Shown: positions 8,272 through 16,814 of the stretch, one piece after another
How positions within the stretch are numbered: position 1 is the stretch's first letter
Layout of the letters: every line of letters starts with the position of its first letter
Source: Comamonas sp. lk
GTDB lineage: Bacteria; Pseudomonadota; Gammaproteobacteria; Burkholderiales; Burkholderiaceae_C
Assembly (NCBI GenBank): GCA_945869165.1
Contig: CAMBNY010000008.1
Span: 1-58,593, forward strand
Direction of reading: 5' to 3'
Length of the DNA: 58,593 nucleotides
Program-made: the position numbers and the translations under genes
The notes under the pieces: model-generated
Database searches by the model: none
The model's input: the letters and a program-made list of their open reading frames with translations, nothing else
Told to the model about the DNA's origin: nothing

Positions 8272-8931
8272 CTAAACAAGTGCGTCCATGTCTTCCATGA
8301 GCAAGATGAGTTCGACTGCCGTGACATCATGGTAGAGGAGTGGTTTTCCGTTGTCCGAAGGTGAATAGGAAAGCTTTCTCCAGCTCACAGGCTGAGCATT
8401 TGGATTATCGATCTTTATGACTCCCTTGTGGCCTAGGGCATTCCGCATAACCCGGCCGAAGTTCCAAACAGCTGGCCATTTTTGAGGCTCTGTCGAGTAT
8501 TTTGTTTCAACAAGCGAGCGAGTCTCCTCGAAAAACTTTACGAATGCATTTGCGACCATCGCCCCGTGTACACCTTGAAGGCCAGTAAGGCTCAAAGGAT
8601 GGATCACTGGAAACTGTTTAATTGGGTATTCCTCTAGTACAAGGAGGGCTGGCCAGTCGTTATTTGCCAGTGTTGAAAACAAGCTATACGGATAGAAATG
8701 AAACTCGATGCCGCTTACTGCTGGGTTGCCAGTTAGCGCAAGATATTGGGTTGGGGAATAGCCTTGTGCGACACCATTCTTTTGGGCAACGAGGGCAATT
8801 CCAAGAGACGAGACTCCGGCAATGAACGCGACCAGACTGTCGAAGAATCGATGTTGTGAGCGGTGGTATATGCGCTGCGGCATGCTTGGTAGGCCTAACG
8901 TAACGTAGGCCGCAAAACCCGGTAAATACAT
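8272..8931 (-). CDS. Uncharacterised protein with a HEPN-like R-x4-H motif
   Basis: The 219-residue product matches nothing I can name. Residues about 31-50 (DSLVAFIAGVSSLGIALVAQ) are hydrophobic, perhaps one membrane or buried helix. Near the C-terminal third, WNFGRVMRNALGHKG holds R163-N-A-L-G-H168, the R-x4-H spacing with an asparagine after the arginine that marks catalytic HEPN ribonucleases. Other starts are possible (ATG at 8883), and no strong ribosome site decides between them. Codon use and AT content resemble the next gene (7441-8190) rather than the flanks, so both were probably acquired together. A HEPN role is a hypothesis from one motif. Confidence 0.6.
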   Translation of the reverse strand: MYLPGFAAYVTLGLPSMPQRIYHRSQHRFFDSLVAFIAGVSSLGIALVAQKNGVAQGYSPTQYLALTGNPAVSGIEFHFYPYSLFSTLANNDWPALLVLEEYPIKQFPVIHPLSLTGLQGVHGAMVANAFVKFFEETRSLVETKYSTEPQKWPAVWNFGRVMRNALGHKGVIKIDNPNAQPVSWRKLSYSPSDNGKPLLYHDVTAVELILLMEDMDALV

Positions 8932-9266
8932 CCGGACTGATTAGAAACATCTTGTTGTTCGCGCATATGCCCTCGTTGCAATTTAGCAAGTTCAGGATCT
9001 AGCGGCCCCGCTGACATTGCGCCAAGAATTGGCGCTTTAGTTCGGTGGCTTTGCGTCGCCGGCTTTCACCGGGTTTGCCCTTCAATTCTCTTTTTCATCG
9101 GACAAGGGCTGTACCGATTTAAAAAAAGGATAGCACAGCGGCCGTGCATTGCATCCTACATTCGGAAATGGACAATGTTTTTTCTCGGCTGTTTGCTGTC
9201 CAGCAATAAAAAGACGCACTCCACTTGAGCGCTAAAGCTATTGCAGGTGCTGACCTTGCGGAAAAC
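8932..9266. other. Gene-free AT-richer interval
   Basis: This stretch of 335 bases lies between the unknown 8272-8931 gene and the HipA-like gene. It holds an A-tract (about 9121-9127) and a few short open frames without start signals or recognisable protein character. One short minus-strand frame (about 9050 to 8940) reads as plausible protein but is interrupted; it may be a decayed gene end. I see no RNA gene or repeat here. Confidence 0.5.
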
Positions 9267-10586
9267 TCAATGCAGCTTAGCGATGTTCTGCGCTGCGGCT
9301 TGCTGCAGTTCCCCCAATGCCTCTACGCAAGGCTTGAACGATGGGCTCAATTGCTTTTCTTCGGACATGCGCAGCACATAGCCACGCGCCAGGTCAAGCG
9401 CGCTGCGCCACGTTGCGCCATCCAACACACTGTGCAGGTGGGCCGTGGCCACGCTGTCTCGCAAGATGCCACCGCTGGTGGGGCTAAAAGCCATAGGCAA
9501 CATGTCATAGGCGGGGCTTGGGGCGTAGGGTCGGCCACTGTCGCCGAAAAAAGACAAATTGCCCGCGTGCATATCGGTGTTGCCAATCAGCGTGCCAAAG
9601 GCGAAGAGTAATGCCGCCATGGCGTGGGCCTCTGGCGTAATGACGCCAAGTTTGGCCAACTGCGCAGTGATAGCGGGCCAGGGCGCCGCGGCATTGCCCA
9701 CAAACTCGCCGTCCAATGACGCGAGTGATATCAATGCGCGTCGGCCATGCAGGCCCACGCGGTCAAAGCGCTCTAGCGCTAAAAAGCGCTGCGTGCCCAC
9801 GTCCAGCAGCCGCGAACGCGCTGCCGCAATGCCCGCGCCGTGTAGCGTCTCTAGGGCCAGGTGTTCGGCCACCAGCAAGTCGCGCCAGCGGGTGCTGACC
9901 GGGCTGACCTCTGCCGCCGTGAACTTGACCAGCACGTGCCCCGTCGCGCTCAGGGCGCAAAACTTGGGCTGCTCGCCTCCGGCGGACGACCAGGTCGCAT
10001 CGGCGCTAATCGCTTGCGCGGCCAAGCGCGGGTAGTCTGCGGGGGTGCAGGCTTGTGGCGTGGGGGCGTTGACAAAGTGGTCGCGGGCCAGCTCGCCCAG
10101 CAGCAGATTGCCCACCGGGTCGGCCCCGCTGGCCAGCAAGGCGCGCAGCGCATCGGTGTCGCTCCAGTGCCGCACGTCGGCGGGCAGACCCAGGCTGGGC
10201 GCATGGCGGTGGGCGTAGGCCCGCCCCAAAAAGCCCTGTGGCCGCATGTCGTTCAGCCACCAGGGCAGGCCTTCGTAGTGCGTGCTAACGCCATCGGTCT
10301 GCACCATGACAAACCCATCGGGCCGCACCGGGTACAAGGTGCCCAGTGCAACGATTTGGCCGGTGGCGCTGACCCGGTACACCGCAATATCGGGCAAGGG
10401 CCGGAACCGATCCCGAAGTGCATAGCGGGTGGCGCGCGCCGCACCAATGCGGACGATATCGCCTGCCATGCTCCCGATCGCCCGCGCCAGCGTAGCCCGC
10501 GAAACCTGGAGGCGCACGCGCAGCGTGTCACTCGCCACCGGGCCGGCGGCTAATGCATCGCGTATGTGGGCGCAGCGGTCATCCAT
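9267..10586 (-). CDS. HipA-family serine/threonine kinase toxin, YjjJ (HipH) type
   Basis: The 439-residue protein has an N-terminal winged-helix-like region (residues 1-60, VASDTLRVRLQVSRATLARAI, in the manner of YjjJ). It is followed by a HipA N-terminal lobe and a kinase domain with EQPKF, the catalytic-loop motif GNTDMHAGNLSFF and the metal-binding SPAYDMLPM. HipA kinases phosphorylate glutamyl-tRNA synthetase or related targets; YjjJ-type members act without a HipB partner, their own N-terminal domain standing in for it. No hipB-like gene adjoins this one. The substrate here is unknown. Confidence 0.9.
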   Translation of the reverse strand: MDDRCAHIRDALAAGPVASDTLRVRLQVSRATLARAIGSMAGDIVRIGAARATRYALRDRFRPLPDIAVYRVSATGQIVALGTLYPVRPDGFVMVQTDGVSTHYEGLPWWLNDMRPQGFLGRAYAHRHAPSLGLPADVRHWSDTDALRALLASGADPVGNLLLGELARDHFVNAPTPQACTPADYPRLAAQAISADATWSSAGGEQPKFCALSATGHVLVKFTAAEVSPVSTRWRDLLVAEHLALETLHGAGIAAARSRLLDVGTQRFLALERFDRVGLHGRRALISLASLDGEFVGNAAAPWPAITAQLAKLGVITPEAHAMAALLFAFGTLIGNTDMHAGNLSFFGDSGRPYAPSPAYDMLPMAFSPTSGGILRDSVATAHLHSVLDGATWRSALDLARGYVLRMSEEKQLSPSFKPCVEALGELQQAAAQNIAKLH

Positions 10587-10809
10587 AGCGAATTTTTGAA
10601 ACGATTAATGTGTCGATATGTGTAGCAATACTTGAGGCAATTGTAAGGCCAAGACGTATGCGCTTTTGCTAGCGTCCCTCTGGCCTATGCCGCTGGCAGA
10701 GCGGCGCATTGAACCTGCAAAAAGTCGGCGTGTGCAAAGCGCCTGGATGCCGCACCGGCGATTAATGCCCCGCATACACTCCCCCCGTCGCTATTTCCAC
10801 CCCACGCCC

Positions 10810-11274
10810 ATGGCCCTTCAATCCTTGCAAACAAACAAAGCGCAGCGCCCGCTGCCAAGCGCCGCCGCCCTGCTAGGCCTGGCTCTGCTGGCCTGCCCGC
10901 TGGCCGTACAGGCCGCGCCGCAGTTGCAGTGCAGCTTTGACGTGAACTCCGAGACCCACCACAAAACCTTTGGCGTGGTGACAGATCCGTACACCACGCC
11001 TGCGGTGCCCATTGGCAACCGCTTTCGCTTCAAAGCCATCTTGCTCGCTGCCGGGCCGGACGCCGGGGGCACATCTAGCATAGAGAGTATTAATTTGTAC
11101 GTCTACTACAACACGCGCCGCCAGCCCATGGTCATGCAGCACACCCGCTTTTTGCAGCCGGTGGCGCAGACGGCGCCCCAGCCTGATGCGCTGACGGGCC
11201 GGGTGTCTTTGTACTCGCCGCTTTTGGGCAAAGAGCTGCAATACCAATGCGCCCTGGCCGAGGTGGCGCCATGA
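10810..11274 (+). CDS. Secreted protein of unknown function
   Basis: From the ATG at 10810 the 154-residue product has a clear signal peptide: a basic start, a hydrophobic core around LLGLALLACPLAVQA and a cleavage site near A-x-A (QAAPQ). The mature part is about 120 residues and beta-rich (LQCSFDVNSETHHKTFGVV..., INLYVYYNTRRQPMVMQHTRF), ending LLGKELQYQCALAEVAP with two cysteines that could form a disulphide. I do not recognise the family. It overlaps the following CapA-like gene by 4 bases (ATGA), so the two are translated together. An upstream in-frame extension to 10666 lacks protein-like character. Confidence 0.72.
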   Translation: MALQSLQTNKAQRPLPSAAALLGLALLACPLAVQAAPQLQCSFDVNSETHHKTFGVVTDPYTTPAVPIGNRFRFKAILLAAGPDAGGTSSIESINLYVYYNTRRQPMVMQHTRFLQPVAQTAPQPDALTGRVSLYSPLLGKELQYQCALAEVAP

Positions 11275-12389
11275 TGCGCCGCTCGCATAGCGCCGCGCTG
11301 GCCACTAGCGCAATGAAGGGGCGCGCACTTTTTGCCCCGCTCGCCTATGGCCTCTTGCTGCTGGCCTTTATGGCGCAGCCCTTGTTCGCGGCAGAAACCA
11401 GCCCGACCCAAGCCACCGCCAAGCCCACCTCCGTACACGCGGCGAAAAAGCACAAAGACAAAGCGCACCAAACTTCCAATAAGCAGGCCAACGCAAGTGC
11501 GCGCAGGCCAGACACTGCCGGGCCACTCTCTTTGGTCGTGGTGGGAGACATCATGCTGGAAGACGGCCCCATGGACGCCATGCGCAAAGGGCAAGACCCC
11601 TTTGCTGGCTTTGCCAGTTTGTTTGCGGGGGCCGACATACGCATCGGCAATCTGGAATGCGTGGTCGCCACCACCGGCAGCCCGGAGGACGACAAGCCCA
11701 ATGTTTTTCGCGTGCATCCGCGCGCCTTGAAGTACATCAAGCGCCACTTTGACGCTGTGGGCCTGGCCAACAACCATTCGGGCGACTTCGGGCCGCAGGC
11801 TTTTGCGCAAATGCTGGGCTTGCTTAAGCAAAACCAAATCGGCGTCTATGGCGGCGGTATGAACCTGTCTGAGGCGCACATGCCCTGGATCATCGAGCGC
11901 AAAGGCGTGCGCGTCGCCATCTTGGGCTACAACGAGTTTCAGCCGCGGAGCTTTGAAGCCGACACCGACCGCCCCGGCGTGGCCTGGAGCGAAGATTCGC
12001 AAGTGCTGCGCGACATCCGCGCCGCACGCACCATTCACAAAGCCGATGTGGTAATTCCAGTCATGCACTGGGGCTGGGAAGACCCCATCGCCAACGACCG
12101 CCAGCGCCAGCTAGCGCGGCTGATGATCGACGCCGGTGCCGACGCCGTGATTGGCGGCCACCCGCACCAGTTGCAAGACACAGAGCGCTACCAAGGCAAA
12201 CCGATTTTTTACAGCCTGGGCAATTTTGTGTTCGACGGCTTCCCGCTGCCCATCAATTACCTAGGCTGGGCCTTGCGCATGGAGCTGGATAAAAACGGGG
12301 TGCAAAAAATAGAAGCTCACGTCTCCCACATTGGCCCTACGGGCTTGCCTAAGCCGGGCAAAGTGCTGGCGGACCCGAGCTTGAAGTAA
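11271..12389 (+). CDS. CapA-family metallophosphatase-like protein
   Basis: The 372-residue protein carries a hydrophobic signal/anchor (about residues 15-40), then a basic low-complexity linker, then a CapA/PgsA domain. The metal-ligand motifs are VVVGDIMLED, RIGNLECVV, GLANNHSGDFG, VMHWGWED and GGHPHQLQ, with YSLGNFVFDG near the end. Family members take part in poly-gamma-glutamate or capsule metabolism and have a calcineurin-like fold; the substrate here is unknown because no capsule synthesis genes are nearby. It is coupled to the secreted protein upstream by an ATGA overlap and ends nine bases from convergent vapC. Confidence 0.88.
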   Translation: MMRRSHSAALATSAMKGRALFAPLAYGLLLLAFMAQPLFAAETSPTQATAKPTSVHAAKKHKDKAHQTSNKQANASARRPDTAGPLSLVVVGDIMLEDGPMDAMRKGQDPFAGFASLFAGADIRIGNLECVVATTGSPEDDKPNVFRVHPRALKYIKRHFDAVGLANNHSGDFGPQAFAQMLGLLKQNQIGVYGGGMNLSEAHMPWIIERKGVRVAILGYNEFQPRSFEADTDRPGVAWSEDSQVLRDIRAARTIHKADVVIPVMHWGWEDPIANDRQRQLARLMIDAGADAVIGGHPHQLQDTERYQGKPIFYSLGNFVFDGFPLPINYLGWALRMELDKNGVQKIEAHVSHIGPTGLPKPGKVLADPSLK

Positions 12390-12398
12390 GAGGCTAAT

Positions 12399-12812
12399 TC
12401 AACCGGCAAACGGGTCCAGCACGTGCAGGCCCATGTGGGCAAAGTCGCTGGTGTTGCGGGTGACTAGCGTCATGCGGTGTTCCAAGGCGCTGGCCGCGAT
12501 CATGGCGTCGCGTTCGGGGCGGGGGTGGGGGATGTGCAGCGCGGCGCAGAGTGTGGCGGTGTGGCCGGTAAAAGGCAGGACGCGCCCTTCAAATGCGCGC
12601 ACCGTGGCACCCAACCAAGCGCGCAATGCGCTGCCCTGCGGGGGTGTGCGGCGCTCCAGCAACATCACACCTTTTTCCAACTCCAGAACGCTAATAGCCG
12701 ACAGATACAACTGCCCGGCTGGCACGCCCGCCGCCCAAACCCGCACTGCGCCGGACTGGCGGGGCTTGCCCTGGCGCAGTTCGGAAATCACGTTAGTGTC
12801 GAGTAAATACAT
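12399..12812 (-). CDS. vapC: VapC-type PIN-domain ribonuclease toxin
   Basis: The 137-residue PIN protein starts MYLLDTNVISELRQGKP, where the Asp of LLDTN and the following Glu are acidic-cluster residues. It continues with SAISVLELEKGVMLLERR (second acidic position), ERDAMIAASALEHRMTLVTRNTSDF (third and fourth) and a short tail. VapC toxins cut tRNA or rRNA in a magnesium-dependent way. It follows its antitoxin by six bases on the same strand. All key acidic positions are present, so the toxin should be active. Confidence 0.93.
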   Translation of the reverse strand: MYLLDTNVISELRQGKPRQSGAVRVWAAGVPAGQLYLSAISVLELEKGVMLLERRTPPQGSALRAWLGATVRAFEGRVLPFTGHTATLCAALHIPHPRPERDAMIAASALEHRMTLVTRNTSDFAHMGLHVLDPFAG

Positions 12813-12818
12813 GGCGCG

Positions 12819-13079
12819 CTAGCCCAGGTCCGCCACGGGCAGCGCAATGTGCGCTTTGGGCGGATCGAATTCAGTGCCCGCGCCGCCGGGAATGGCGTCC
12901 ATGACGTCTAGCAAGCTGTCTTGTTGCGCTCCGCTGAGCGCGTAATAGTCTTGGATAGACAACAAAGCGTAGGCCGGGCGCCCGCGATCGGTAATCAGCA
13001 CCGGGCCATGGGCCGCCGCGCGCTTGGCGGCGCTGACGTCGCGGGTGAAGTCGCGGCTGGAATAGGTTTGCACAGTCAT
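12819..13079 (-). CDS. Phd/YefM family antitoxin of the VapC pair
   Basis: The 86-residue protein opens MTVQTYSSRDFTRDVSAAKR and has the Phd/YefM segment GPVLITDRGRPAYALLSIQDYYAL. Its C-terminal acidic/proline tail (GGAGTEFDPPKAHIALPVADL) would bind the PIN toxin. Phd-type antitoxins with VapC-type toxins are a common combination. A 7-base inverted repeat upstream (13095-13120) is a probable operator. Confidence 0.92.
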   Translation of the reverse strand: MTVQTYSSRDFTRDVSAAKRAAAHGPVLITDRGRPAYALLSIQDYYALSGAQQDSLLDVMDAIPGGAGTEFDPPKAHIALPVADLG

Positions 13080-13094
13080 GGTCGGCCTCCGAGC

Positions 13095-13120
13095 AGAATG
13101 TTTGTATGTTATGACATTCT
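13095..13120. promoter_or_regulatory. Candidate operator of the Phd/VapC pair
   Basis: AGAATGT and ACATTCT form a perfect 7-base inverted repeat separated by 12 bases, starting 16 bases upstream of the antitoxin start. Antitoxin-toxin complexes typically bind such dyads to repress their own promoter; the AT-rich centre would contain the -10 region. Function is inferred. Confidence 0.5.
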
Positions 13121-13260
13121 TGTCCTGCGGCCAATACTGCGGGGCGACATGCTTCGGGAGCGCATACGCCGAAGCCGCGTGGCCAGCGGCAGGGCGCGCG
13201 AGGTGGTGGGCACCGACCCTGAAGCCGCGGACCGTTCAGCCCTGGCGCGGGCAGCCTGCG

Positions 13261-14109
13261 CTAATCGCCCCCCAGCTCCTGCGCAATATCGTCCACCAGT
13301 TGCTGGCGTTGCTGGGCGCGTTTGCCCAGGCGCATGGCGACGTGGTGGCTGAGTAGTTGCAGCATGCTGGCAGCGGCCATGGCCGAGAAGGCGTGGTCGG
13401 TGCTGCTGCTGTAGCAGGGCAGCACCACGCTGGCAAAGCGCTGCGCCCAGGCGCTGTGGCGTACATCGACCACGGCCACGGTTTGCACGCGGGTAGTGCC
13501 GGCGTGTGTGGCCAGGCGATCCATGGCGCTGTCGCGCGGCTGCGTCATGATCAGCAGCAGCGCATCACGCGGGCCGGCCATGGCCAGGTCTTCGGCCCAG
13601 ACGCCGCTTTGCATGCCCAGCGCATACACCTCGGGCCGGCTGCGCGCCAGTTGCGGGCGCACAAAACGCACCAAGCCCTCGTCCATGCCCAGCCCCAGCA
13701 GCCAGACTTTGGGCGCTTTGGCCAGCAAGCTGGCGGCGGCGAGCAAGGTGTCGCTGCGCAGCGACTCGAAGGTGCGCGCCAGGCTTTCGGACTCAGTGTG
13801 CAAATGCGCACTAATGCTATGGCTGCGCACCGGCGCCGCTGCGCCATCCGGGCGCGGCGCCTGAAACGGCGGGGCCAGGTTGCGCTCTTCGCGCGCTTGC
13901 AGGCGCACTTCGTTGAAATCGGCATAGCCCAGGCTGCGAAACAGACGCGCTGCCGTGGCCTTAGACACATCGGCCATGGCCGCTAGCTCGGTGGCCGAGT
14001 AGGTCAGCATGTCGTCCGCGCGCTCCAGCAACAGCTTGGCCAGCTTGCGCTCGCTGGGCGAGAGCTGCTCAAAGTGCTCTTGGATAGCCAGCGTCAGGCG
14101 GGTGGTCAT
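13261..14109 (-). CDS. MurR/RpiR family transcriptional regulator
   Basis: The 282-residue protein (ATG at 14109) has an N-terminal HTH_6 domain (LSPSERKLAKLLLERADDML, ATELAAMADVSKATAARLFRSLGYADF) and a C-terminal SIS sugar-isomerase-type domain (about residues 120-265, KVWLLGLGMDEGLVRFVRPQL and LLIMTQPRDSAMD). RpiR regulators usually sense phosphorylated sugars or related small molecules through the SIS domain. It is divergent from the operon starting at 14258, and two direct GAAACAA...TTCC sites lie between. It is therefore the likely local regulator of the importer/cyclo-ligase operon; the ligand is unknown. Confidence 0.9.
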   Translation of the reverse strand: MTTRLTLAIQEHFEQLSPSERKLAKLLLERADDMLTYSATELAAMADVSKATAARLFRSLGYADFNEVRLQAREERNLAPPFQAPRPDGAAAPVRSHSISAHLHTESESLARTFESLRSDTLLAAASLLAKAPKVWLLGLGMDEGLVRFVRPQLARSRPEVYALGMQSGVWAEDLAMAGPRDALLLIMTQPRDSAMDRLATHAGTTRVQTVAVVDVRHSAWAQRFASVVLPCYSSSTDHAFSAMAAASMLQLLSHHVAMRLGKRAQQRQQLVDDIAQELGGD

Positions 14110-14129
14110 GGGGCCAAAAGGCGGTGGTT

Positions 14130-14175
14130 GAAACAATCATTCCATGATACTATGATTATCTGAAACAACGGTTCC
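14130..14175. promoter_or_regulatory. Paired candidate RpiR operator sites with embedded promoter
   Basis: Two direct copies of GAAACAA-N3-TTCC lie at 14130-14143 and 14162-14175, 32 bases apart centre to centre, so both would be on one face of the helix. Each has a GAA...TTC dyad character. A TATGAT box (14151-14156) sits between them in the plus direction. The position in the divergent space next to an rpiR-type gene points to operator function. Confidence 0.5.
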
Positions 14176-14257
14176 AGCCTCGCGGCCGCTTGATGCGCTG
14201 CGATCAGGCCGGGCCGAAAGCCCCGAATTTGCCTCAACCCGCGCACAAGGAAACCGA

Positions 14258-14995
14258 TTGGCCGCTTCCGCTTTTGCCCGTGAACAACTGTGGGACGGCC
14301 TGCGCGCCGTAGCGCTGCCCGACTCGCGTTTTCATTTGCGGTTTTCAGAGTTCATCCCCGACTTCAGCGGCTCGGACACGGCCATAGACCGCCTGTGGGC
14401 GCTACCCGGCTTTGATGCGGCACGCCATGTGTTTGTGACGCCGGACAACAGCCTGACCGGGCTGCGCCAGCGCCTGCTGGCGCGCGGCGTGAGCCTGGTG
14501 GTGTCTAGCTACAACATGGCCAGCGGCTTTTACCTGCTGCGCCCAGGCGCAGTGCCCAAGGGCCACGAACTCTATGGCGCCTGGCCCGACGGGCTGGCGC
14601 ATTTTGGCGAGCCGCTCTCGCTCAAGGCACTGGCCGATCTGGGCGCTTTTGATTTTGTGGCGACGGGCGCCTCGGCAGTAGCTACTTCGGGTGTGCGCTT
14701 TGGGCGCGGCCATGGTTTTTTTGATCTGGAGTGGCGCATCTTTAGCGACATGGGCTTGGTGGACAACCTCACGCCACTGGTCACCGTGGTGCACGATGTG
14801 CAGGTACTAGACAAAAAGCTTTACCCCAGCCCCGATGACGTGCTGGTGGACTGGATATGCACCCCCACGCGCAGCCTGCAAGTGGCACGCGAAACCCAGC
14901 GCCCGCGCGGCCTGAACTGGAAAGACATCGCCCCCGAGCAAGTGCACGCCATACCCGCTTTAGCCGAGTTGCGCCGCATCATCGGCCTGGCTTGA
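14258..14995 (+). CDS. COG0212 protein, 5-formyltetrahydrofolate cyclo-ligase paralogue (copy 1)
   Basis: The 245-residue protein begins at a TTG preceded by AAGGAAA. It belongs to the COG0212 paralogues of 5-formyltetrahydrofolate cyclo-ligase: it has GVRFGRGHGFFDLEW in place of the GRGGGYYD of true cyclo-ligases, then TPLVTVVHDVQVLD and DDVLVDWICTPTRSL, all hallmarks of the paralogue group. As I recall, comparative genomics has tied this group to thiamin metabolism, but its reaction is not settled. It is the first gene of an apparent operon with an NMT1/THI5-type ABC importer and a second COG0212 copy (18429-19190). Confidence 0.85.
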   Translation: MAASAFAREQLWDGLRAVALPDSRFHLRFSEFIPDFSGSDTAIDRLWALPGFDAARHVFVTPDNSLTGLRQRLLARGVSLVVSSYNMASGFYLLRPGAVPKGHELYGAWPDGLAHFGEPLSLKALADLGAFDFVATGASAVATSGVRFGRGHGFFDLEWRIFSDMGLVDNLTPLVTVVHDVQVLDKKLYPSPDDVLVDWICTPTRSLQVARETQRPRGLNWKDIAPEQVHAIPALAELRRIIGLA

Positions 14996-15071
14996 AGCGT
15001 ATTTTTATTTGCAAGCTATTTCGATTTCCCGCCCCTTGTTTTTTAACCTCTCACCTCCAAAGGATGACACC

Positions 15072-16037
15072 ATGAAAGCTTCACGCCGCCAGTTTCTTGC
15101 CACCTCCGCCGCTTTGGCGTCTATCGCGCCGATGGGTGCCTGGAGCCAAAACGCTGCCAAACTCACCCTGCAAGCCGCATGGGTGAACGACGCCGAGTTC
15201 ATGGGCTACTTTATTGCTATGGACAAAGGTTTTTACAAAGCCGAAGGCCTGGACCTGACGTATTTGTCCGGCGGCCCAGACGTGATCCCCGAGGCCTCGC
15301 TTTTGTCCAAAAAAGCCGATGTGTGCCTCACTACCGTAGAGACCGCCATCAAGGCCATCACCGACCAAAAAGCACCGCTGGTCATCATCGGCGCGCAATA
15401 CCAAAAGAACCCGGTGGGCATCGTCAGCCTGGCTTCCAAGCCCCTCAAAACACCGCAAGACCTGATCGGTAAAACCATTGCCGTGCCGCCGGTCAACCGC
15501 CTGACGGTCGAGGCCATGCTCAAACTCAATGGCATCGACAAATCCAAGGTCAAAATCGTGCCTTATGCCTACGATCCAACGCCGCTGATCAAAGGCGAAA
15601 TCGACGGTTCGCTGGACTTCACGACCAACGTGCCCTTCACCATCAAGAGCATGGGCAAAGACGCCACCAGCTTCCTGCTGGCGGACTTCAAACTGCCGCT
15701 GTTTAACGACGTGGTAGTGGTAACGCAAGAGACCCTTAAGACCCGCCGCAAAGACATCGTGGCCTTTATGCGCGCCAGCCGCAAAGGCTGGGACGAAAAC
15801 TTCAAAGACACCAAGGCCTATCCGCCCAAGTTCAAAGACACCTGGTTCAAAGGCACGGGCCGCAGCGTGGAAAACGAGTTGTTCTTCAACGAAGCGCAAA
15901 AGGCTTTGATGGTCAACGCGGGTGGCATATTTGCCATGAGCGATGCGTCGATCGCCAACTGCATTGCCGCGCTCAACGCGGTCGATGTGAAGGCCGACAA
16001 ATCGCACTTTGATACCAGCTTGCTCAAAGAAATCTGA
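15072..16037 (+). CDS. NMT1/THI5-type ABC transporter substrate-binding protein
   Basis: The 321-residue periplasmic protein starts at ATG 15072 behind AAAGGATGACACC. Its N-terminus, [20 protein letters not shown], resembles a twin-arginine or Tat-like signal. The mature part has the NMT1/THI5 pattern ([27 protein letters not shown], then [15 protein letters not shown] and [12 protein letters not shown]). The superfamily binds thiamin pyrimidines (ThiY), sulfonates, nitrate and similar molecules. The ligand cannot be read from sequence; a pyrimidine- or purine-like compound is suggested by the neighbouring COG0212 and deaminase genes. Its stop and the ATPase start share one base. Confidence 0.9.
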   Translation: MKASRRQFLATSAALASIAPMGAWSQNAAKLTLQAAWVNDAEFMGYFIAMDKGFYKAEGLDLTYLSGGPDVIPEASLLSKKADVCLTTVETAIKAITDQKAPLVIIGAQYQKNPVGIVSLASKPLKTPQDLIGKTIAVPPVNRLTVEAMLKLNGIDKSKVKIVPYAYDPTPLIKGEIDGSLDFTTNVPFTIKSMGKDATSFLLADFKLPLFNDVVVVTQETLKTRRKDIVAFMRASRKGWDENFKDTKAYPPKFKDTWFKGTGRSVENELFFNEAQKALMVNAGGIFAMSDASIANCIAALNAVDVKADKSHFDTSLLKEI

Positions 16038-16804
16038 TGCCTAATAGCGAACTGCGCATAGCCCAGGTCGGGCGCGTGTTCGCAGTCTCCGGCGCTGCGC
16101 CTTTGGTGGCGCTGGAGGATGTTTCTTTGCATTGCCCCAGTGGCTCGTTTACCGCGCTGATCGGGCCTTCGGGCTGCGGCAAGTCCACCTTGCTGCGCCT
16201 GGTGGCAGGCTTGGAGCAACCCGATGGCGGTACGGTGCGCATCGGCGGCGAGACACCGCTGGCTTTGCAACAACGCGGCGCGCTGGGTATTGCGTTTCAA
16301 GACGCGGCGCTCTTGCCCTGGCGCTCGGTGGTCGACAACGTGCGCTTGCCACTGGATGTCACCGGCGCACCGGTGGATATGGCGCGCATCCGCAGCCTGG
16401 TGGAGCTAGTGGGCCTGAAAGGTTTTGAGGGCGCATTGCCTTCGCAACTATCCGGCGGTATGCGCCAACGGGTGGCGATAGCGCGGGCGCTGGTCACCCA
16501 GCCCGAAGTGCTGTTGCTGGACGAGCCTTTTGGCGCGCTAGACCAAATTTTGCGCCGCAGCATGAACCTGGAGCTGCAACGCATTTGGCTGGAGCGGCCC
16601 ACCACGACGCTGCTGGTGACGCATGGTATCGACGAAGCCTTGTTTTTGGCCGACCGCGTGGCGGTGATGCAAAGCCAGCCCGGACGCATCGCGCAGATCG
16701 TAGAAGTGCCGTTTGACAGGCCGCGCAAAGTGGACTTGTTTAACAGCCCCGAGTTTCGCGCGCTAGAGCAACAAGTCTCCGGTATTTTGTACGGCACGGC
16801 TTAG
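16037..16804 (+). CDS. ABC transporter ATP-binding protein
   Basis: The 255-residue ATPase has Walker [10 protein letters not shown], the signature [15 protein letters not shown], Walker [13 protein letters not shown] and the switch histidine in [13 protein letters not shown]. This is the SsuB/TauB/ThiZ-like subfamily that drives NMT1/THI5-type importers. It overlaps the binding-protein gene by one base (TGATG), and ten bases separate it from the permease. Together the three genes make a complete importer. Confidence 0.94.
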   Translation: MPNSELRIAQVGRVFAVSGAAPLVALEDVSLHCPSGSFTALIGPSGCGKSTLLRLVAGLEQPDGGTVRIGGETPLALQQRGALGIAFQDAALLPWRSVVDNVRLPLDVTGAPVDMARIRSLVELVGLKGFEGALPSQLSGGMRQRVAIARALVTQPEVLLLDEPFGALDQILRRSMNLELQRIWLERPTTTLLVTHGIDEALFLADRVAVMQSQPGRIAQIVEVPFDRPRKVDLFNSPEFRALEQQVSGILYGTA

Positions 16805-16814
16805 CGCACAGTGT

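Noticed and set aside
14110-14257. Possible TPP riboswitch before the COG0212 operon
   Set aside because: The conserved THI-box strings (CTGAGA, ACCTGA, GCGTAGGGA) are absent; the operator-like sites explain the region better.
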